This document shows, one piece after another, positions 6,644 through 16,357 of a DNA stretch of 64,000 nucleotides. A program made the position numbers and the translations under genes. The DNA is taken from assembly GCA_017302895.1 (NCBI GenBank), contig JAFLBV010000002.1, positions 930,001 through 994,000 on the forward strand, read 5' to 3'. Under the pieces are notes generated by a model. It worked only from the letters and a program-made list of their open reading frames with translations. It searched no databases and was not told the DNA's origin. How positions within the stretch are numbered: the first letter of the stretch is position 1; each line of letters begins with the position of its first letter. This stretch comes from Ignavibacteria bacterium. GTDB lineage: Bacteria; Bacteroidota; Ignavibacteria; Ignavibacteriales; Ignavibacteriaceae.

Positions 6644-8362
6644 ATGAAAAAGCAAATACCATCCAAATCTTCCAACTTTTATGATCTGATTGATAAAGAT
6701 GCCTATTATATAGATAAAACAGTATTTATCGAAAAATTAGAGCAACTGAGCGATAAATACCTCTTCTTTCTCCGTCCGAGGAGATTCGGAAAGTCTTTGT
6801 TGATCTCCACTTTGGAACACTACTATGGTATTCAATACAACGATCAGTTCGATAAGCTGTTTGGAAATTATTATATCGGGCAAAAGGGAAATACCACACC
6901 TCTTAAAAATTCGTTTTACACCTTGAAATTTGAGTTCGCAGGCATTGATACATCCAACAATGAAAATATAATGCCTGCTTTCAAGAACAAGGTTATCGCG
7001 GGAATAAAAATGTTCGCAATGCAGTATGGATATTTTTCCGAAAATGAAATTGAGGACTTAAAGCATCAATTGACCCCGGCGGATATACTTTCCAATTTTT
7101 TTCCGAGTTTGCTATTAAAAGGTTTTTCGGGGAAGATCTTCCTCCTTATCGATGAATACGACCATTTTACTAATGAATTGTTCGCTTTTAATGAAGATCA
7201 TTTTCTTGAAATTGTTGCCCGCAATGGCTGGGTAAGAAAGTTTTATGAAGTTATAAAACAGTACTCAGGAGAGGGACTCATCGACCGCTTTTTCGCAACG
7301 GGTGTTACTCCTGTAACCCTCGACAGCATGACCAGCGGGTTTAATATCGGACTAAATATCACCCTGGATTCAAGATTCAATAACCTTGCCGGATTTACAG
7401 AGTCTGAGTTAAAAGAACTTATAATCGGTACGATCTATGAAGAAGGGAAATTTGATCTGGATAAATTGCTTCTCGATATGCGTGCCTGGTTCAACGGGAG
7501 CCGGTTCAACCGCAGTGGAGGTGAAAGACTCTATAATCCTCAACTGGTTTTAAGTTTCCTTGCGGCATTTAGTGCCGGTTACACCTACCCCGCTGAAATA
7601 ACCGACAACAATGTAACGAGCGACTGGAAAAAGATAAGCAACATTCTGGCTAAACTTCCAAAAAAAGACAGAGATTCGATCGTTGAAGAAGTTTACATTA
7701 ATGAAGCCATCGAGGGTGGTCTCGCCACTCAATTCAACCTTGAGATGCCTTACAGAAGAGCAGATGCCATATCCGTTCTTTATTACAACGGACTCCTTAC
7801 CATCGACAAAGAAGAGTACGGCATTATCAGGTTTGTAATCCCCAATTATGTCATTAAAACCATTTATTGGGAATATTTGCGGGCAAAATATGAGATTGAA
7901 GAAAACATTGCTTTTGATCTCTCGGAGAAAGCCCCGATCTTCAAACAGATGGCAGGTGAAGGGAAAATTGATCTCCTCGTACAGGAAGTATCAAAAATAA
8001 TGGGACCTTTAAGGGACAACGACTTCCAAAACTTCCGGGAGAGCAACATAAAAATGATTGTTATCTCCATCCTTTCCCTGAACAAAATCTTCATCATCGA
8101 CAGCGAAAGGGAGATATCCAACGGACGGCTTGATTTGTTACTCACAAAATATGAACACTACGATTCAAAATTCCAATTCCTCATCGAATTCAAATATGTA
8201 AAGATAAAAGAAGAAGCAAAATACGAACAGATAAAGAGTGAAGGAATCGCCCAGCTTCAAAAATATAAATCATCCGATGAGATAAAGCGCCTTGAAAACC
8301 TTAAATGCTATCTCGTGCTTTTCAGCAACAAAAGAAAAGGGGAAGCGTTTTTAATCCAATAA
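6644..8362 (+). CDS. AAA-ATPase-like protein with C-terminal PD-(D/E)XK nuclease-like domain
   Basis: A 572-residue protein of the family with an AAA-ATPase-like N-terminus and a PD-(D/E)XK C-terminus, often expanded in FCB genomes. Seen: FYDLIDKDAYYIDKT near the start, then the arginine-rich P-loop region FLRPRRFGKSLLISTLEHYY, typical of this family. A Walker B-like FLLIDEYDHF follows. The C-terminus has SNGRLDLLL and FLIEFKYVK, fitting the acidic residue and E-x-K of the nuclease fold. The family's function is not settled. The start is set at 6644 because the promoter element at 6607-6614 lies on top of the earlier GTG. The TAA stop is formed at the junction of an 8-bp tandem repeat. Confidence 0.85.
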   Translation: MKKQIPSKSSNFYDLIDKDAYYIDKTVFIEKLEQLSDKYLFFLRPRRFGKSLLISTLEHYYGIQYNDQFDKLFGNYYIGQKGNTTPLKNSFYTLKFEFAGIDTSNNENIMPAFKNKVIAGIKMFAMQYGYFSENEIEDLKHQLTPADILSNFFPSLLLKGFSGKIFLLIDEYDHFTNELFAFNEDHFLEIVARNGWVRKFYEVIKQYSGEGLIDRFFATGVTPVTLDSMTSGFNIGLNITLDSRFNNLAGFTESELKELIIGTIYEEGKFDLDKLLLDMRAWFNGSRFNRSGGERLYNPQLVLSFLAAFSAGYTYPAEITDNNVTSDWKKISNILAKLPKKDRDSIVEEVYINEAIEGGLATQFNLEMPYRRADAISVLYYNGLLTIDKEEYGIIRFVIPNYVIKTIYWEYLRAKYEIEENIAFDLSEKAPIFKQMAGEGKIDLLVQEVSKIMGPLRDNDFQNFRESNIKMIVISILSLNKIFIIDSEREISNGRLDLLLTKYEHYDSKFQFLIEFKYVKIKEEAKYEQIKSEGIAQLQKYKSSDEIKRLENLKCYLVLFSNKRKGEAFLIQ

Positions 8363-8392
8363 TGCAGTAATGCAAAAATCCAATAACGATAA
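8353..8392. repeat. 8-bp tandem array overlapping a stop codon
   Basis: Units AATCCAAT, AATGCAGT, AATGCAAA, AATCCAAT and a diverged AACGATAA run without gaps. The TAA stop of the preceding gene (8360-8362) is created at the first unit junction. The reverse complement of this unit family recurs at 50529-50560, 42 kb away. Confidence 0.6.
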
Positions 8393-8623
8393 TAGAAGAT
8401 TTTTCGGGGTTTACCTTGAAAAAGGGGTTTTACTATTTTTCTTATAAGATAGATACAACCAACAGTAATCCAATTTCACCCGCTATCATCATTTTAGTTC
8501 GATGATACATATCCGCTGTACACCACACCTTTAAACATGCATATTTCGCCCAGTTAATAATTAAATTATTGTAATCGATATCCTGTTCTGAAGAGATCAA
8601 ACAAACAAAACCGGGAGTTCATT
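8393..8623. other. Intergenic leader region with two dyads
   Basis: No open frame. TATCATC (8484-8490) and GATGATA (8501-8507) form a 7-bp inverted repeat. AATAATT-A-AATTATT (8556-8570) is an AT-rich palindrome about 55 bases before the HEAT-repeat gene. Either could be an operator; no recognised promoter stands out. Confidence 0.3.
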
Positions 8624-9034
8624 ATGCGAACCAGAATTTTATCCATCGTCCTTTTTGCTGTTCTTTTTACAGCTTTTATTGCACCTGAAATCAGTGCCAA
8701 CAACACACCGAAAAAATCCGACTCCTACAAACAAGCCGAGCTCAACTATATACACGGTGTGGAATCTGATAATGCGGGACTGAGAGTCAGTGCCACATAT
8801 TTCCTCGGCGAGATGCAGAGCGAAGCTGCCGTAATTCCGTTATTAAGAGTATTGAAAAATTGTACAGATGAAGAATGCAGGATTGCTGCAGCACTTGCGC
8901 TTGTAAAAATTGGAGATGCCAGAGGTGTTTATGCGGTAAAGAAAGCTGCTGAATTTGATGAAAGTAAACGCGTCAGAGACCTATGCTGGAAGTTTTACAT
9001 GTCAACAGTAAAAACAGGTGCATCCAGATTCTAA
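8624..9034 (+). CDS. Exported HEAT-repeat protein
   Basis: A 136-residue protein with a Sec signal peptide (residues 1-26, MRTRILSIVLFAVLFTAFIA, then PEISAN). After cleavage it has two to three helical HEAT-like repeats: DNAGLRVSATYFLGEMQSEA, CTDEECRIAAALALVKIGDA, and SKRVRDLCWKFY. Such repeats mediate protein contacts; here they would work in the periplasm. GGGAG upstream of the ATG is well placed. It is monocistronic, ended by the terminator at 9059. The partner is unknown. Confidence 0.8.
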   Translation: MRTRILSIVLFAVLFTAFIAPEISANNTPKKSDSYKQAELNYIHGVESDNAGLRVSATYFLGEMQSEAAVIPLLRVLKNCTDEECRIAAALALVKIGDARGVYAVKKAAEFDESKRVRDLCWKFYMSTVKTGASRF

Positions 9035-9058
9035 CTTTGGGACCTCAATCCTGAAGAT

Positions 9059-9097
9059 AAGGCGTGTCCCATGCTTTCCGGGATGCGCCTTTTTTTT
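9059..9097 (+). terminator. Intrinsic terminator, 12-bp stem
   Basis: AAGGCGTGTCCC (9059-9070) pairs with GGGATGCGCCTT (9080-9091) with two wobble pairs, followed by eight T. It ends the HEAT-repeat gene. It lies directly at the 3' end of the convergent lptB operon, whose stop codon is inside the T-run region. Confidence 0.85.
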
Positions 9098-9830
9098 AAT
9101 ATCTGTCCAGTTTAAAGTTTTCACCCAGATACATTTTTCTTACCTCTTCGTCATCAGCAAGTTCGTTCGCACCACCGGAACGGAAAATAACTCCCGAAAT
9201 TAATATATATGCCTTATCGACAATACTTAATGTTTCATGGACATTGTGATCTGTTATAAGGACACCGATTCCTCGGTTTTTCAGTCCGGCAACTATCTGC
9301 ATGATGTCTTCAACAGCGATCGGATCGACCCCGGCAAAAGGTTCATCGAGCAGGATAAATCCCGGGTCGGTACAAAGTGCTCTTGCAATTTCTGTCCGTC
9401 GTCTTTCGCCGCCACTGAGCTGATAGCCAAGGCTTTTGCGAAGATGAGTCATTCGGAAATCTTCGAGGAGGGATTCAAGTTTTTCCTTCCGAGCCTGAGA
9501 GGTCATCGGAAGCATCTGAAGTATCCCCTTAATGTTATCTTCAACGGAGAGTTTCCTGAAGATGGATGCTTCCTGAGGCAGGTAACCGATGCCAAGGCGT
9601 GCCCTTTTATACATTGGATAGGATGAAATTTCAGTATCATCGAGAAAGACTCTTCCTTCATTCGGTTTAATCATCCCGACCATCATGTAAAAAGTTGTGG
9701 TCTTGCCCGCTCCGTTAGGACCCAGCAATCCAACGATCTCGCCTCTCGAAACAGATATTGAAACCTTGTTTACTACTGTGCGTTTTTTATAGATTTTTAC
9801 TAAATTATCGCTACTTAGATTTTCCGGCAT
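9096..9830 (-). CDS. lptB: LPS export ABC transporter ATP-binding protein LptB
   Basis: The cytoplasmic ATPase that drives lipopolysaccharide transport from the inner to the outer membrane. It is 244 residues, the usual length. Walker A GPNGAGKT is at about 36-43. The Q-loop region [17 protein letters not shown] is characteristic of LptB. The signature LSGGERRR, Walker [14 protein letters not shown] and the switch histidine in [11 protein letters not shown] are all present. It is the last gene of the operon, overlapping the end of the OstA-like gene by 20 bases. The permeases LptF/LptG are not in this window. Confidence 0.95.
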   Translation of the reverse strand: MPENLSSDNLVKIYKKRTVVNKVSISVSRGEIVGLLGPNGAGKTTTFYMMVGMIKPNEGRVFLDDTEISSYPMYKRARLGIGYLPQEASIFRKLSVEDNIKGILQMLPMTSQARKEKLESLLEDFRMTHLRKSLGYQLSGGERRRTEIARALCTDPGFILLDEPFAGVDPIAVEDIMQIVAGLKNRGIGVLITDHNVHETLSIVDKAYILISGVIFRSGGANELADDEEVRKMYLGENFKLDRY

Positions 9831-11298
9831 AAAAAGGGTGCTCTACTTCTCGTATTTTGTTTAAAAATTCTCCAAAATGCTCCTTCTTTAAAGGAGCCTT
9901 CCCGTAATCCATATATGTTGGAAGGAAATATTTCTTTTCGTTTCCTTTTACCAGATTTTCGGGATAATATTCGCTCACGGGATCACCGTATAACCGGACA
10001 TCTTCAACCTTGTTACTGTCAAAAGTAATTATTGCACTGTTCGAACTTGAGCGAATCAGTCCGTTCGGTGCCCCTTCATCATAAACATAATAGAAACTTA
10101 AAACATTCTCATAGATGTTGGTTTGTTTAAGCCTCCCCTCATCAAAACTCATGACGACATCCTTGCCCGAAACCTGATCATATCTGAATTCACCATTCTT
10201 TGAGATAATCAGACTGTTTTTCTTTATGAGTACTTTTTCCGCTTTTTTATTTTTTATAAAAAGATTTACCGTATCACCCGAAAGTTGCGATTTCTCGAAC
10301 CAAAGGACCGGCGGAATTTTATCCCCTCCCTTTTTGTAGGTATAAATCGCTTCGGGTGCTTCCGTATACTCGGTATATGAATTTTTCGAAGCAAAATCCC
10401 CTTTAATAATCACCACTGAATCATAAGCGATCATTTTGACGCTGTCTCTTGTTGTGAACGATTCCAGTTTAAGGGCGCGAAGAAGAAGTGTATCAACTGC
10501 AGTTCCTGCCGTATCAATTTGCATAACAAATGGAGAACCCTCGACTATTGTGTGCTTTTCAGCTCTGAAATCCTGTACATGCTCTCCAAGAATCAGCGTG
10601 TTTTCTTCAAAGTTTTTGATCTGGACATTGCTCCAGGCGTCTGTCGTTTTATTAATCTGATCGTAAACCAGACTGTCGGCGAGAACAATTGTAGTGCTGT
10701 CCATAACAGTTACATTTCTGAAGGCATGTGTAACCAGTGTAATTCTGTTATGAACAAGACTGTCGGCATCGAGAGAACTCGATTTGTCCCACAATCTTAC
10801 ACCCCCCGAGGCATAGGCTGTCTGTGTATTGCGGAAATAGATCAACTCTGAAGAGGTCATCGTACCCGTGCTGTCGTAGAGTCTTACATTTTTTACAAAA
10901 CGGGCTTTCGTCTCGGTAAAAAGGTACTCCCCTGTTTCAGCTTTCAGAAAAACTTTTTTATCATCCAGCTCCACGGGTGTTGAGGCGTAAGCTCTGCGGG
11001 TATTTCCATAATAAAATCCCCTGTCCGTTTTGATCGTGAGGGTATCCTGTGTAATCACCACATTTCCGATCAGTTCTGCTTCGTTTCTGTCAACAAAATG
11101 TACCGCAGAATCACAGGTAATCCTCACATTCAAATGTGTAATCACCACATCGCCGCCGAAACCTCTGATCTTCTCCTCTTCGTTTTCCCTGCCCGTCATC
11201 CGTTCACCCGTTATTACGATCTTTGGTTTGTCCTGGGAAAATAGAAATATCCCCGGATAAATGATAAAAACCGTTAGAATTACAAAGAGTTTATTCAT
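9811..11298 (-). CDS. LptA/OstA-like periplasmic LPS transport protein
   Basis: An exported protein of 495 residues from the ATG at 11298 ([20 protein letters not shown], signal peptide). It carries repeated beta-strand units of the OstA/LptA fold: [40 protein letters not shown] and [20 protein letters not shown]. Such proteins form the periplasmic bridge for LPS. It is much longer than E. coli LptA (about 185 residues) and lacks an obvious LptD barrel, so it is an enlarged LptA-type protein. It lies between lptC and lptB with overlaps at both ends, which supports the role. A GTG start four codons upstream is possible; the ATG fits the signal peptide better. Confidence 0.82.
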   Translation of the reverse strand: MNKLFVILTVFIIYPGIFLFSQDKPKIVITGERMTGRENEEEKIRGFGGDVVITHLNVRITCDSAVHFVDRNEAELIGNVVITQDTLTIKTDRGFYYGNTRRAYASTPVELDDKKVFLKAETGEYLFTETKARFVKNVRLYDSTGTMTSSELIYFRNTQTAYASGGVRLWDKSSSLDADSLVHNRITLVTHAFRNVTVMDSTTIVLADSLVYDQINKTTDAWSNVQIKNFEENTLILGEHVQDFRAEKHTIVEGSPFVMQIDTAGTAVDTLLLRALKLESFTTRDSVKMIAYDSVVIIKGDFASKNSYTEYTEAPEAIYTYKKGGDKIPPVLWFEKSQLSGDTVNLFIKNKKAEKVLIKKNSLIISKNGEFRYDQVSGKDVVMSFDEGRLKQTNIYENVLSFYYVYDEGAPNGLIRSSSNSAIITFDSNKVEDVRLYGDPVSEYYPENLVKGNEKKYFLPTYMDYGKAPLKKEHFGEFLNKIREVEHPFYAGKSK

Positions 11299-11884
11299 TT
11301 TTGAATTCACTCCCCTCGGTAATCAGGGTTACTTTGTAGATCGTATAATTTCTCAATGACTGGTCAGATTCAAAACCGTAACCTTCAATATCTTCTGTTT
11401 TTGTCTTTATTTTCACGAATTCATCGGTCCAGATCTTCCTGTCGGAGTTTCTCCACATCAGTTTTTCCGATTTCAATACCATTCCACTGTCGTTTTCCAC
11501 TACCACATTTCCATAAATAAAAATATCTTTAGTGACATCGTCAACCCTTCCGCTTTCACCCGTAAGTACAGCTTCCACTTTTCCCTGTTCATTGTAAAAA
11601 TCGACCCTTACCTTGTTTTCCAGAAGCGTTTCATTCCTCAAATAATAAACCTTAATTACACCGGAAGTGAGGGTTGCGACAACCTTTCCCGAATCAGTAA
11701 AGCTGATGGTGGAATTTATGCTTTGCTGATCGGGTAACACCTCGGTCTTTATCCCTTTTTGCAGCGGATTCAATTTTTCGGTATTGTCACAACCGGAAAG
11801 CAGAATCAACACGAACAGTAAGGGGAAAATAAAAAGTGTCCGATACATGATACCCGACGGAAAATGTCTGATATCCTCGTTCAT
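11291..11884 (-). CDS. lptC: LptC-like lipoprotein
   Basis: The N-terminus has a hydrophobic stretch and lipobox (FVLILLSGC), so it is a lipoprotein or is anchored there. The mature part follows the LptC/OstA pattern: FTDSGKVVATLTSGVIKVYY, LTGESGRVDDVTKDIFIYGN, KSEKLMWRNSDRKIWTDEFV. LptC hands LPS from the LptBFG complex to LptA. The annotated ATG (11884) overlaps the kdsD stop as ATGA, which favours coupling. The ATG at residue 13 (MYRTLFIF, 11848) would leave a tidier signal peptide and is an alternative. About 185-197 residues, as usual for the family. Confidence 0.82.
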   Translation of the reverse strand: MNEDIRHFPSGIMYRTLFIFPLLFVLILLSGCDNTEKLNPLQKGIKTEVLPDQQSINSTISFTDSGKVVATLTSGVIKVYYLRNETLLENKVRVDFYNEQGKVEAVLTGESGRVDDVTKDIFIYGNVVVENDSGMVLKSEKLMWRNSDRKIWTDEFVKIKTKTEDIEGYGFESDQSLRNYTIYKVTLITEGSEFKNE

Positions 11885-12900
11885 CTCATTCTCAAACCCA
11901 GATTAACCAGGTCGTGCAGGTGAACAATTCCGACCGGTTTGTCCTCTTTATCGGTAACGGGAAGGCAGGTAATTTTGTGGCTTTCCATTTTCTGAAGTGC
12001 GAGTGAAGCAAGTTGACCCGGTTTTACACTTTTCGGATTCTCGGTCATCATCTCTCTGGCAACAAGTCCTGACAAATCGGTGGTCCTCTCCAGGAGTCTT
12101 CTTAAATCTCCATCGGTTATTACTCCAAGCAACTTACCGCCATCATCTACAACACAGGTGACACCGAGTCTTTTTGAGGTTATTTCGAGAATTGAATCCT
12201 TGAATGAAGTTTTTTCGTGCACCACAGGTATGGCATCACCGGTGTACATAATCTCGGATATTTTAAGTGAGAGCCGCTTACCGAGGCTTCCACCGGGATG
12301 AAGCATTGCAAAATCCTGCTGGGTGAATCCTCTGAGTTTAAGTAGTGCAACCGACAAGGCATCGCCCATTACGAGTGATGCAGTCGTGGAGGCTGTGGGT
12401 GCGAGATCGTATGGACAGGCTTCTTCCAAAACCTCTACATCCAATATCACATCCATTTGTCTTGCCATCCTTGACTTCACATCACCGAGCATTCCAATCA
12501 GAGGCACTTTCAGTCTTTTTAACATCGGAATCAACATTTGCAGTTCTTCAGTTGCACCCGACTTCGAGAGCAAGATCACCACATCCTCTTTTCTTACCAT
12601 ACCAAGATCACCATGAAGTGCATCCGTCGGGTGAAGATAGATTGCAGGGGTTCCGGTGGAATTCATGGTTGCCACTATCTTTCGTGCTATTAATCCTGAT
12701 TTCCCGACTCCCGTGAGGACGACTCTACCGTCACTCCTCATAATAAGATCGACAGCTTTGGCAAAACCCGCATCTATCTTTTCATAAAGATTTTTTACAG
12801 CTTCAGATTCTATCCGGATAACTTCCTTGCCTATTGTGATTATCCGGTCGAGACTGTATCGTTTTTTTTGAGTCTTCGTGACTGATTTCTCTTCGTGCAT
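11881..12900 (-). CDS. kdsD: Arabinose-5-phosphate isomerase (KdsD/KpsF family)
   Basis: Interconverts ribulose 5-phosphate and arabinose 5-phosphate, the first step to Kdo for LPS. An N-terminal SIS domain shows GVGKSGLIARKIVATMNSTG and LHPTDALHGDLGMV; two CBS domains follow (SEIMYTGDAIPVVHEKTSFK, and AREMMTENPKSVKPGQLASL). The start is placed at the ATG at 12900 (MHEEKSVTKTQKKRYS): the longer version begins at a TTG inside kdsA, while AGG of the kdsA end serves as a ribosome site for the ATG. 339 residues. It sits directly after kdsA in the LPS operon. Confidence 0.93.
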   Translation of the reverse strand: MHEEKSVTKTQKKRYSLDRIITIGKEVIRIESEAVKNLYEKIDAGFAKAVDLIMRSDGRVVLTGVGKSGLIARKIVATMNSTGTPAIYLHPTDALHGDLGMVRKEDVVILLSKSGATEELQMLIPMLKRLKVPLIGMLGDVKSRMARQMDVILDVEVLEEACPYDLAPTASTTASLVMGDALSVALLKLRGFTQQDFAMLHPGGSLGKRLSLKISEIMYTGDAIPVVHEKTSFKDSILEITSKRLGVTCVVDDGGKLLGVITDGDLRRLLERTTDLSGLVAREMMTENPKSVKPGQLASLALQKMESHKITCLPVTDKEDKPVGIVHLHDLVNLGLRMR

Positions 12901-12904
12901 AGCT

Positions 12905-13711
12905 TTACCTGACTGCCTCTTCAATTTTTTTTATGCCTGTCAGAAACTCCTCGAGCTTTTCGAGAGGAAACTGACTTGCAGCATCACTCTTCGCATTTTT
13001 TGGATCAGGGTGCACTTCGAGGAAGAGAGCATCAATTCCAACAGCTACTGCAGCCCGGGCAAGTGGTTTTATATATTCAGGCTGACCACCGCTTTCAGTC
13101 CCTTTTGAAGGAAGCTGAACTGAATGTGTAGCGTCCATAACAACCGGGTAACCTGTTTTCCTCATTATAACCAGTGACCGCATATCCACTACAAGATTGT
13201 GATAACCAAAAGTGGTACCCCGCTCTGTCAGTAAAATACTCCTGTTCCCCGTCGAAGCCACCTTTGCTGCAGCATGTTCCATATCCTCGGGAGCAAGAAA
13301 CTGTCCTTTTTTTATATTAACCGCTTTCCCTGTCCGACCCGCCGCAAGCAGCAAATCAGTCTGTCTGCAAAGAAAAGCCGGAATCTGCAGCATGTCAACG
13401 GAGTCTGCTGCCATAAGAGCATCCTCAGGGGAATGGATATCAGTAACGACAGGCAGCCCGAGAGTATTCCTGACACTTGACAATATCTTCAAAGCTTTTT
13501 CGTCACCCGGTCCAGTAAAAGAGGAAACACTCGTCCGATTAGCTTTTTTGAAACTTGACTTAAAAATGAACGGTATTCCGAGCCGTGAAGTAATTTCCTT
13601 TATCTTTGTTGCTGTAGCAAAGATGATATCGGAATTTTCCACAACGCACGGACCCGCAATGAGTACAAGAGGGTTTCCCCCTCCAATTCTAATATTGTTG
13701 ATCTCAACCAT
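12905..13711 (-). CDS. kdsA: 3-deoxy-8-phosphooctulonate synthase
   Basis: Condenses arabinose 5-phosphate with phosphoenolpyruvate to Kdo-8-phosphate. At 268 residues it has the normal length. Diagnostic segments: LIAGPCVVEN near the N-terminus, FKSSFKKANRTSVSSFTGPG, VVTDIHSPEDA, LQIPAFLCRQTDLL, and VMDATHSVQLPSKG near the C-terminus. Neighbouring kdsD makes its substrate. The gene follows ruvB by two bases. Confidence 0.96.
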   Translation of the reverse strand: MVEINNIRIGGGNPLVLIAGPCVVENSDIIFATATKIKEITSRLGIPFIFKSSFKKANRTSVSSFTGPGDEKALKILSSVRNTLGLPVVTDIHSPEDALMAADSVDMLQIPAFLCRQTDLLLAAGRTGKAVNIKKGQFLAPEDMEHAAAKVASTGNRSILLTERGTTFGYHNLVVDMRSLVIMRKTGYPVVMDATHSVQLPSKGTESGGQPEYIKPLARAAVAVGIDALFLEVHPDPKNAKSDAASQFPLEKLEEFLTGIKKIEEAVR

Positions 13712-13713
13712 GT

Positions 13714-14739
13714 TTACTCATCAAATAAGGAGACCTGGTCTCTTTTGAAAGGTTTGTTAAAATGTCTGTATGCAAATTCTGTAGCAATCCTTCCTCTTGG
13801 GGTTCTTTGTAAAAATCCCCTTTGAATAAGGAATGGTTCGTATACTTCTTCAATTGTGTCCTTCTCTTCACCGACAGCTACTGCAATCGTTGTAAGCCCT
13901 ACAGGACCTCCGCCGTATTTCTCGATAATGGACATGATGATATCTTTGTCCATCTCGTCAAGTCCGAACTTATCAACATCAAGGGCAGTAAGGGCGGTTT
14001 CCGCCACTTCCATATCAATGGTTTCTTTTTTGAGGTAGTCGGCAAAATCCCTCGTTCTTTTCAGAAGGCGATTTGCAATTCTTGGAGTCCCGCGTGATCT
14101 GCCTGCGATTTCAAGCGCAGCTTCGGGGTTTATTCTGATACCAAGTATTGAAGATGACCGCTCAATAATTCCCTTCAGGGTATCATTATCGTAATAGTCG
14201 AGCCTGAAATTTATGCCAAATCTGTCCCGAAGTGGAGAGGTCAACATTCCTGCTCTCGTTGTGGCGCCCACAAGTGTGAACTTCGGAAGACTGATCTGTA
14301 CTGTTCTCGCAGCAGGACCACTCTCGATCATAATGTCAATCCGAAAATCTTCCATTGCCGAATAAAGATATTCCTCGACTACAGGGGAAAGTCTGTGAAT
14401 TTCATCGATGAAAAGGACGCTTCTTTCCTCCAGCCCCGTTAAAATGCCCGCAAGGTCACCCGGCTTTTCGAGTACAGGACCCGAAGTCAACTTAATCGGT
14501 ACCTTTAATTCATTCGCGATGATATTTGAAAGTGTGGTTTTACCAAGTCCCGGAGGTCCCGTTAAAAGAGTGTGATCGAGAGATTCCCCCCTGTTGTTGG
14601 CAGCACCAATGAAGACCTTCAGGTTATCGACGATTTTTTTTTGACCCTGAAAACCTGTAAAAGTAGAGGGTCTTAGATTCCTCTCGAGTTCTTTCTCTTC
14701 GCCGGTGATCGTTGGATCGAGTGTGGAATTTTTACCCAT
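13714..14739 (-). CDS. ruvB: Holliday junction branch migration helicase RuvB
   Basis: AAA+ motor of the RuvAB complex. 341 residues. Seen: [20 protein letters not shown], Walker [12 protein letters not shown], Walker [21 protein letters not shown], sensor region [20 protein letters not shown], and the C-terminal winged helix [20 protein letters not shown]. It is embedded in an LPS operon instead of beside ruvA/ruvC, neither of which is in this window. Start and stop abut both neighbours. Confidence 0.97.
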   Translation of the reverse strand: MGKNSTLDPTITGEEKELERNLRPSTFTGFQGQKKIVDNLKVFIGAANNRGESLDHTLLTGPPGLGKTTLSNIIANELKVPIKLTSGPVLEKPGDLAGILTGLEERSVLFIDEIHRLSPVVEEYLYSAMEDFRIDIMIESGPAARTVQISLPKFTLVGATTRAGMLTSPLRDRFGINFRLDYYDNDTLKGIIERSSSILGIRINPEAALEIAGRSRGTPRIANRLLKRTRDFADYLKKETIDMEVAETALTALDVDKFGLDEMDKDIIMSIIEKYGGGPVGLTTIAVAVGEEKDTIEEVYEPFLIQRGFLQRTPRGRIATEFAYRHFNKPFKRDQVSLFDE

Positions 14740-15828
14740 TTACCCTCTCATCATCGAGAAGTTTTTGAAATTCAGTTTGTTCAGAATAATCACAATCAAA
14801 ACCATAAGAGAAGTGGTACCGAGTGAAACAAGAAACGACTCCTGAACATCATAGGCCTTTGTAAAGTATATACTTAACGGAGTATAATCTATGAGTAACT
14901 TGTTCATTACATAGACAAGCAGTGTATTCCTTGCCATCAAAATAAAGATTTTGGGATTCTGTTCAAGAATTATGGAAGTCTGAATCACCGCAATCAATCC
15001 CATTATTATCAGCCCTGCTTTCCGGGTGACCCTGACAACCATTCCAGTAGTTGTCGCACTTTCCAGAGGGAGAGCATCAAACGCCAGTTGAAGAACAAAA
15101 GAAAAAATAATCAGCAGCAATCCGGCAATCAGTAATTTCCTCACACCTGTGAGATCTTCGAAAGTGGAAGGATTGCTCGAAATAAAACATCCGGCACAGC
15201 ATCCTGCTGTAAAATAGAAAGCATGCGGGAAAAAAGTAAAAGCCGATCCGACAGATCTTGTGAAATAGGCTCCCGCCCAAAGAGGAAGTATCCTGCCAAC
15301 ATTCAACAATTCAAAAACCACTGTGAGAAGAAGTATCAGGATGGAGGCAAATCCGACAATGTATTTAATCTGAAACGGGAGTTTCGATGCCACCCACAAT
15401 AAAAAAATGGTGAACAGCATTGATGCACCAAGAATCTGAAGTATATCAACAGTCAAAAACTGCTGCCAGTCAGCCTCAGTAATCCCCTCGCCGTTATACA
15501 ATTGTCTAAACCCGTGAAAATTGAGAAGGTATCCTGTCAGGATCAGCAAAAATCCCCTTTTTATGACCCTCTTTACCAAAGGATTCTCCTGAAACGGAAG
15601 ACCCTGGGTTTTATACAGATACATGAAGAGGGTGCCCGAAGTAAAAATAAAAAACGGCACTATGAGCGTATTGATGTATTGCCAGTAATTCAAAAGAAAA
15701 TCATTGGTGTTTTTGAATTCAGGCGCAAGTGTATGATCCAGATTCAGTGCAAAAATCAACAGGATAATTGCAACTGCCCTTAGCAGGTCCAGGAAAATTA
15801 CACGATTTTTACTCAGGCTTTCTGACAT
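14740..15828 (-). CDS. Multi-pass membrane protein, acyltransferase/DUF1624-like
   Basis: A 362-residue integral membrane protein with about ten hydrophobic segments. The N-terminus RVIFLDLLRAVAIILLIFAL with a following histidine (LNLDHT), and the FFIFTSGTLFMYLY segment, resemble the DUF1624 (heparan-alpha-glucosaminide N-acetyltransferase-like) and OpgC-like membrane acyltransferases. These transfer acyl groups to sugars across the membrane. Its place between ridA and ruvB in an LPS-gene operon would suit a sugar-modifying enzyme, but the substrate is unknown and the family call is only moderate. Confidence 0.6.
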   Translation of the reverse strand: MSESLSKNRVIFLDLLRAVAIILLIFALNLDHTLAPEFKNTNDFLLNYWQYINTLIVPFFIFTSGTLFMYLYKTQGLPFQENPLVKRVIKRGFLLILTGYLLNFHGFRQLYNGEGITEADWQQFLTVDILQILGASMLFTIFLLWVASKLPFQIKYIVGFASILILLLTVVFELLNVGRILPLWAGAYFTRSVGSAFTFFPHAFYFTAGCCAGCFISSNPSTFEDLTGVRKLLIAGLLLIIFSFVLQLAFDALPLESATTTGMVVRVTRKAGLIIMGLIAVIQTSIILEQNPKIFILMARNTLLVYVMNKLLIDYTPLSIYFTKAYDVQESFLVSLGTTSLMVLIVIILNKLNFKNFSMMRG

Positions 15829-15834
15829 GGTTTC

Positions 15835-16290
15835 TTACTTTAATAATGCAATCATTTCAATTTCCACTGCGGAATCGAGTGGTAGCCCGCTCACTCCAAC
15901 GGCGCTTCTTGTATGCTTGCCGTTGTCTCCGAAAAGTTCAACGAGCAATTCTGATGCTCCGTTTGCAATCTTCGGTTCGTTGGCATATCCCTCCACACAG
16001 TTCACAAAAACTGTCAATTTAACAATTCTCTCTATTTTTTCAAGATCACCGAGAAGTTTTTTTGCAACAGCGAGGCAGTTGATGGCACAAATTCGTGCGG
16101 CAGCAATTCCCTCTTCTTCAGAAAGATTGCCCCCAACTTTCCCCTTGTAAGCAATTGCACCCTGCTGAAGTGCGACCTGTCCTGATGTATAGAGCAAATT
16201 CCCGACAATCTGACCGGGTACATAAGCTGCGAGAGGTGTTGGAGCATCAGGAATGGTAATTCCCAGTTCTGCCAGTTTTTCGTTTATCAT
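15835..16290 (-). CDS. RidA (YjgF/YER057c/UK114) family protein
   Basis: A small trimeric enzyme family that removes reactive enamine/imine intermediates. 151 residues from the ATG at 16290 (MINEKLAELGITIPDAPTPL). Seen: GNLLYTSGQVALQQG, the characteristic AARICAINCLAVAKKLLGDL helix, RIVKLTVFVNCVEGYANEP, and HTRSAVGVSGLPLDSAVEIE at the C-terminus. The length and the N-terminal LAELGI..P.AP pattern fit the longer RidA subgroup near 150 residues. A second ATG at 16332 is possible but adds a non-conserved leader. It is the first gene of the ridA-to-lptB operon and is divergent from mazG. Confidence 0.88.
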   Translation of the reverse strand: MINEKLAELGITIPDAPTPLAAYVPGQIVGNLLYTSGQVALQQGAIAYKGKVGGNLSEEEGIAAARICAINCLAVAKKLLGDLEKIERIVKLTVFVNCVEGYANEPKIANGASELLVELFGDNGKHTRSAVGVSGLPLDSAVEIEMIALLK

Positions 16291-16357
16291 AATATTATCT
16301 AACTTTAAGTTACTGATTTCATTTTTGTTCAATTACACACAATTCCGGAAAGTATGT

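Noticed and set aside
6644..8362. ATPase-nuclease fusion considered as an anti-phage defence gene
   Set aside because: The family is widespread and solitary in FCB genomes and no other defence genes are nearby; there is not enough support.
13212..13748. 178-residue open frame opposite kdsA
   Set aside because: Mirror of a well-conserved kdsA frame; serine/arginine-rich composition typical of antisense shadows.
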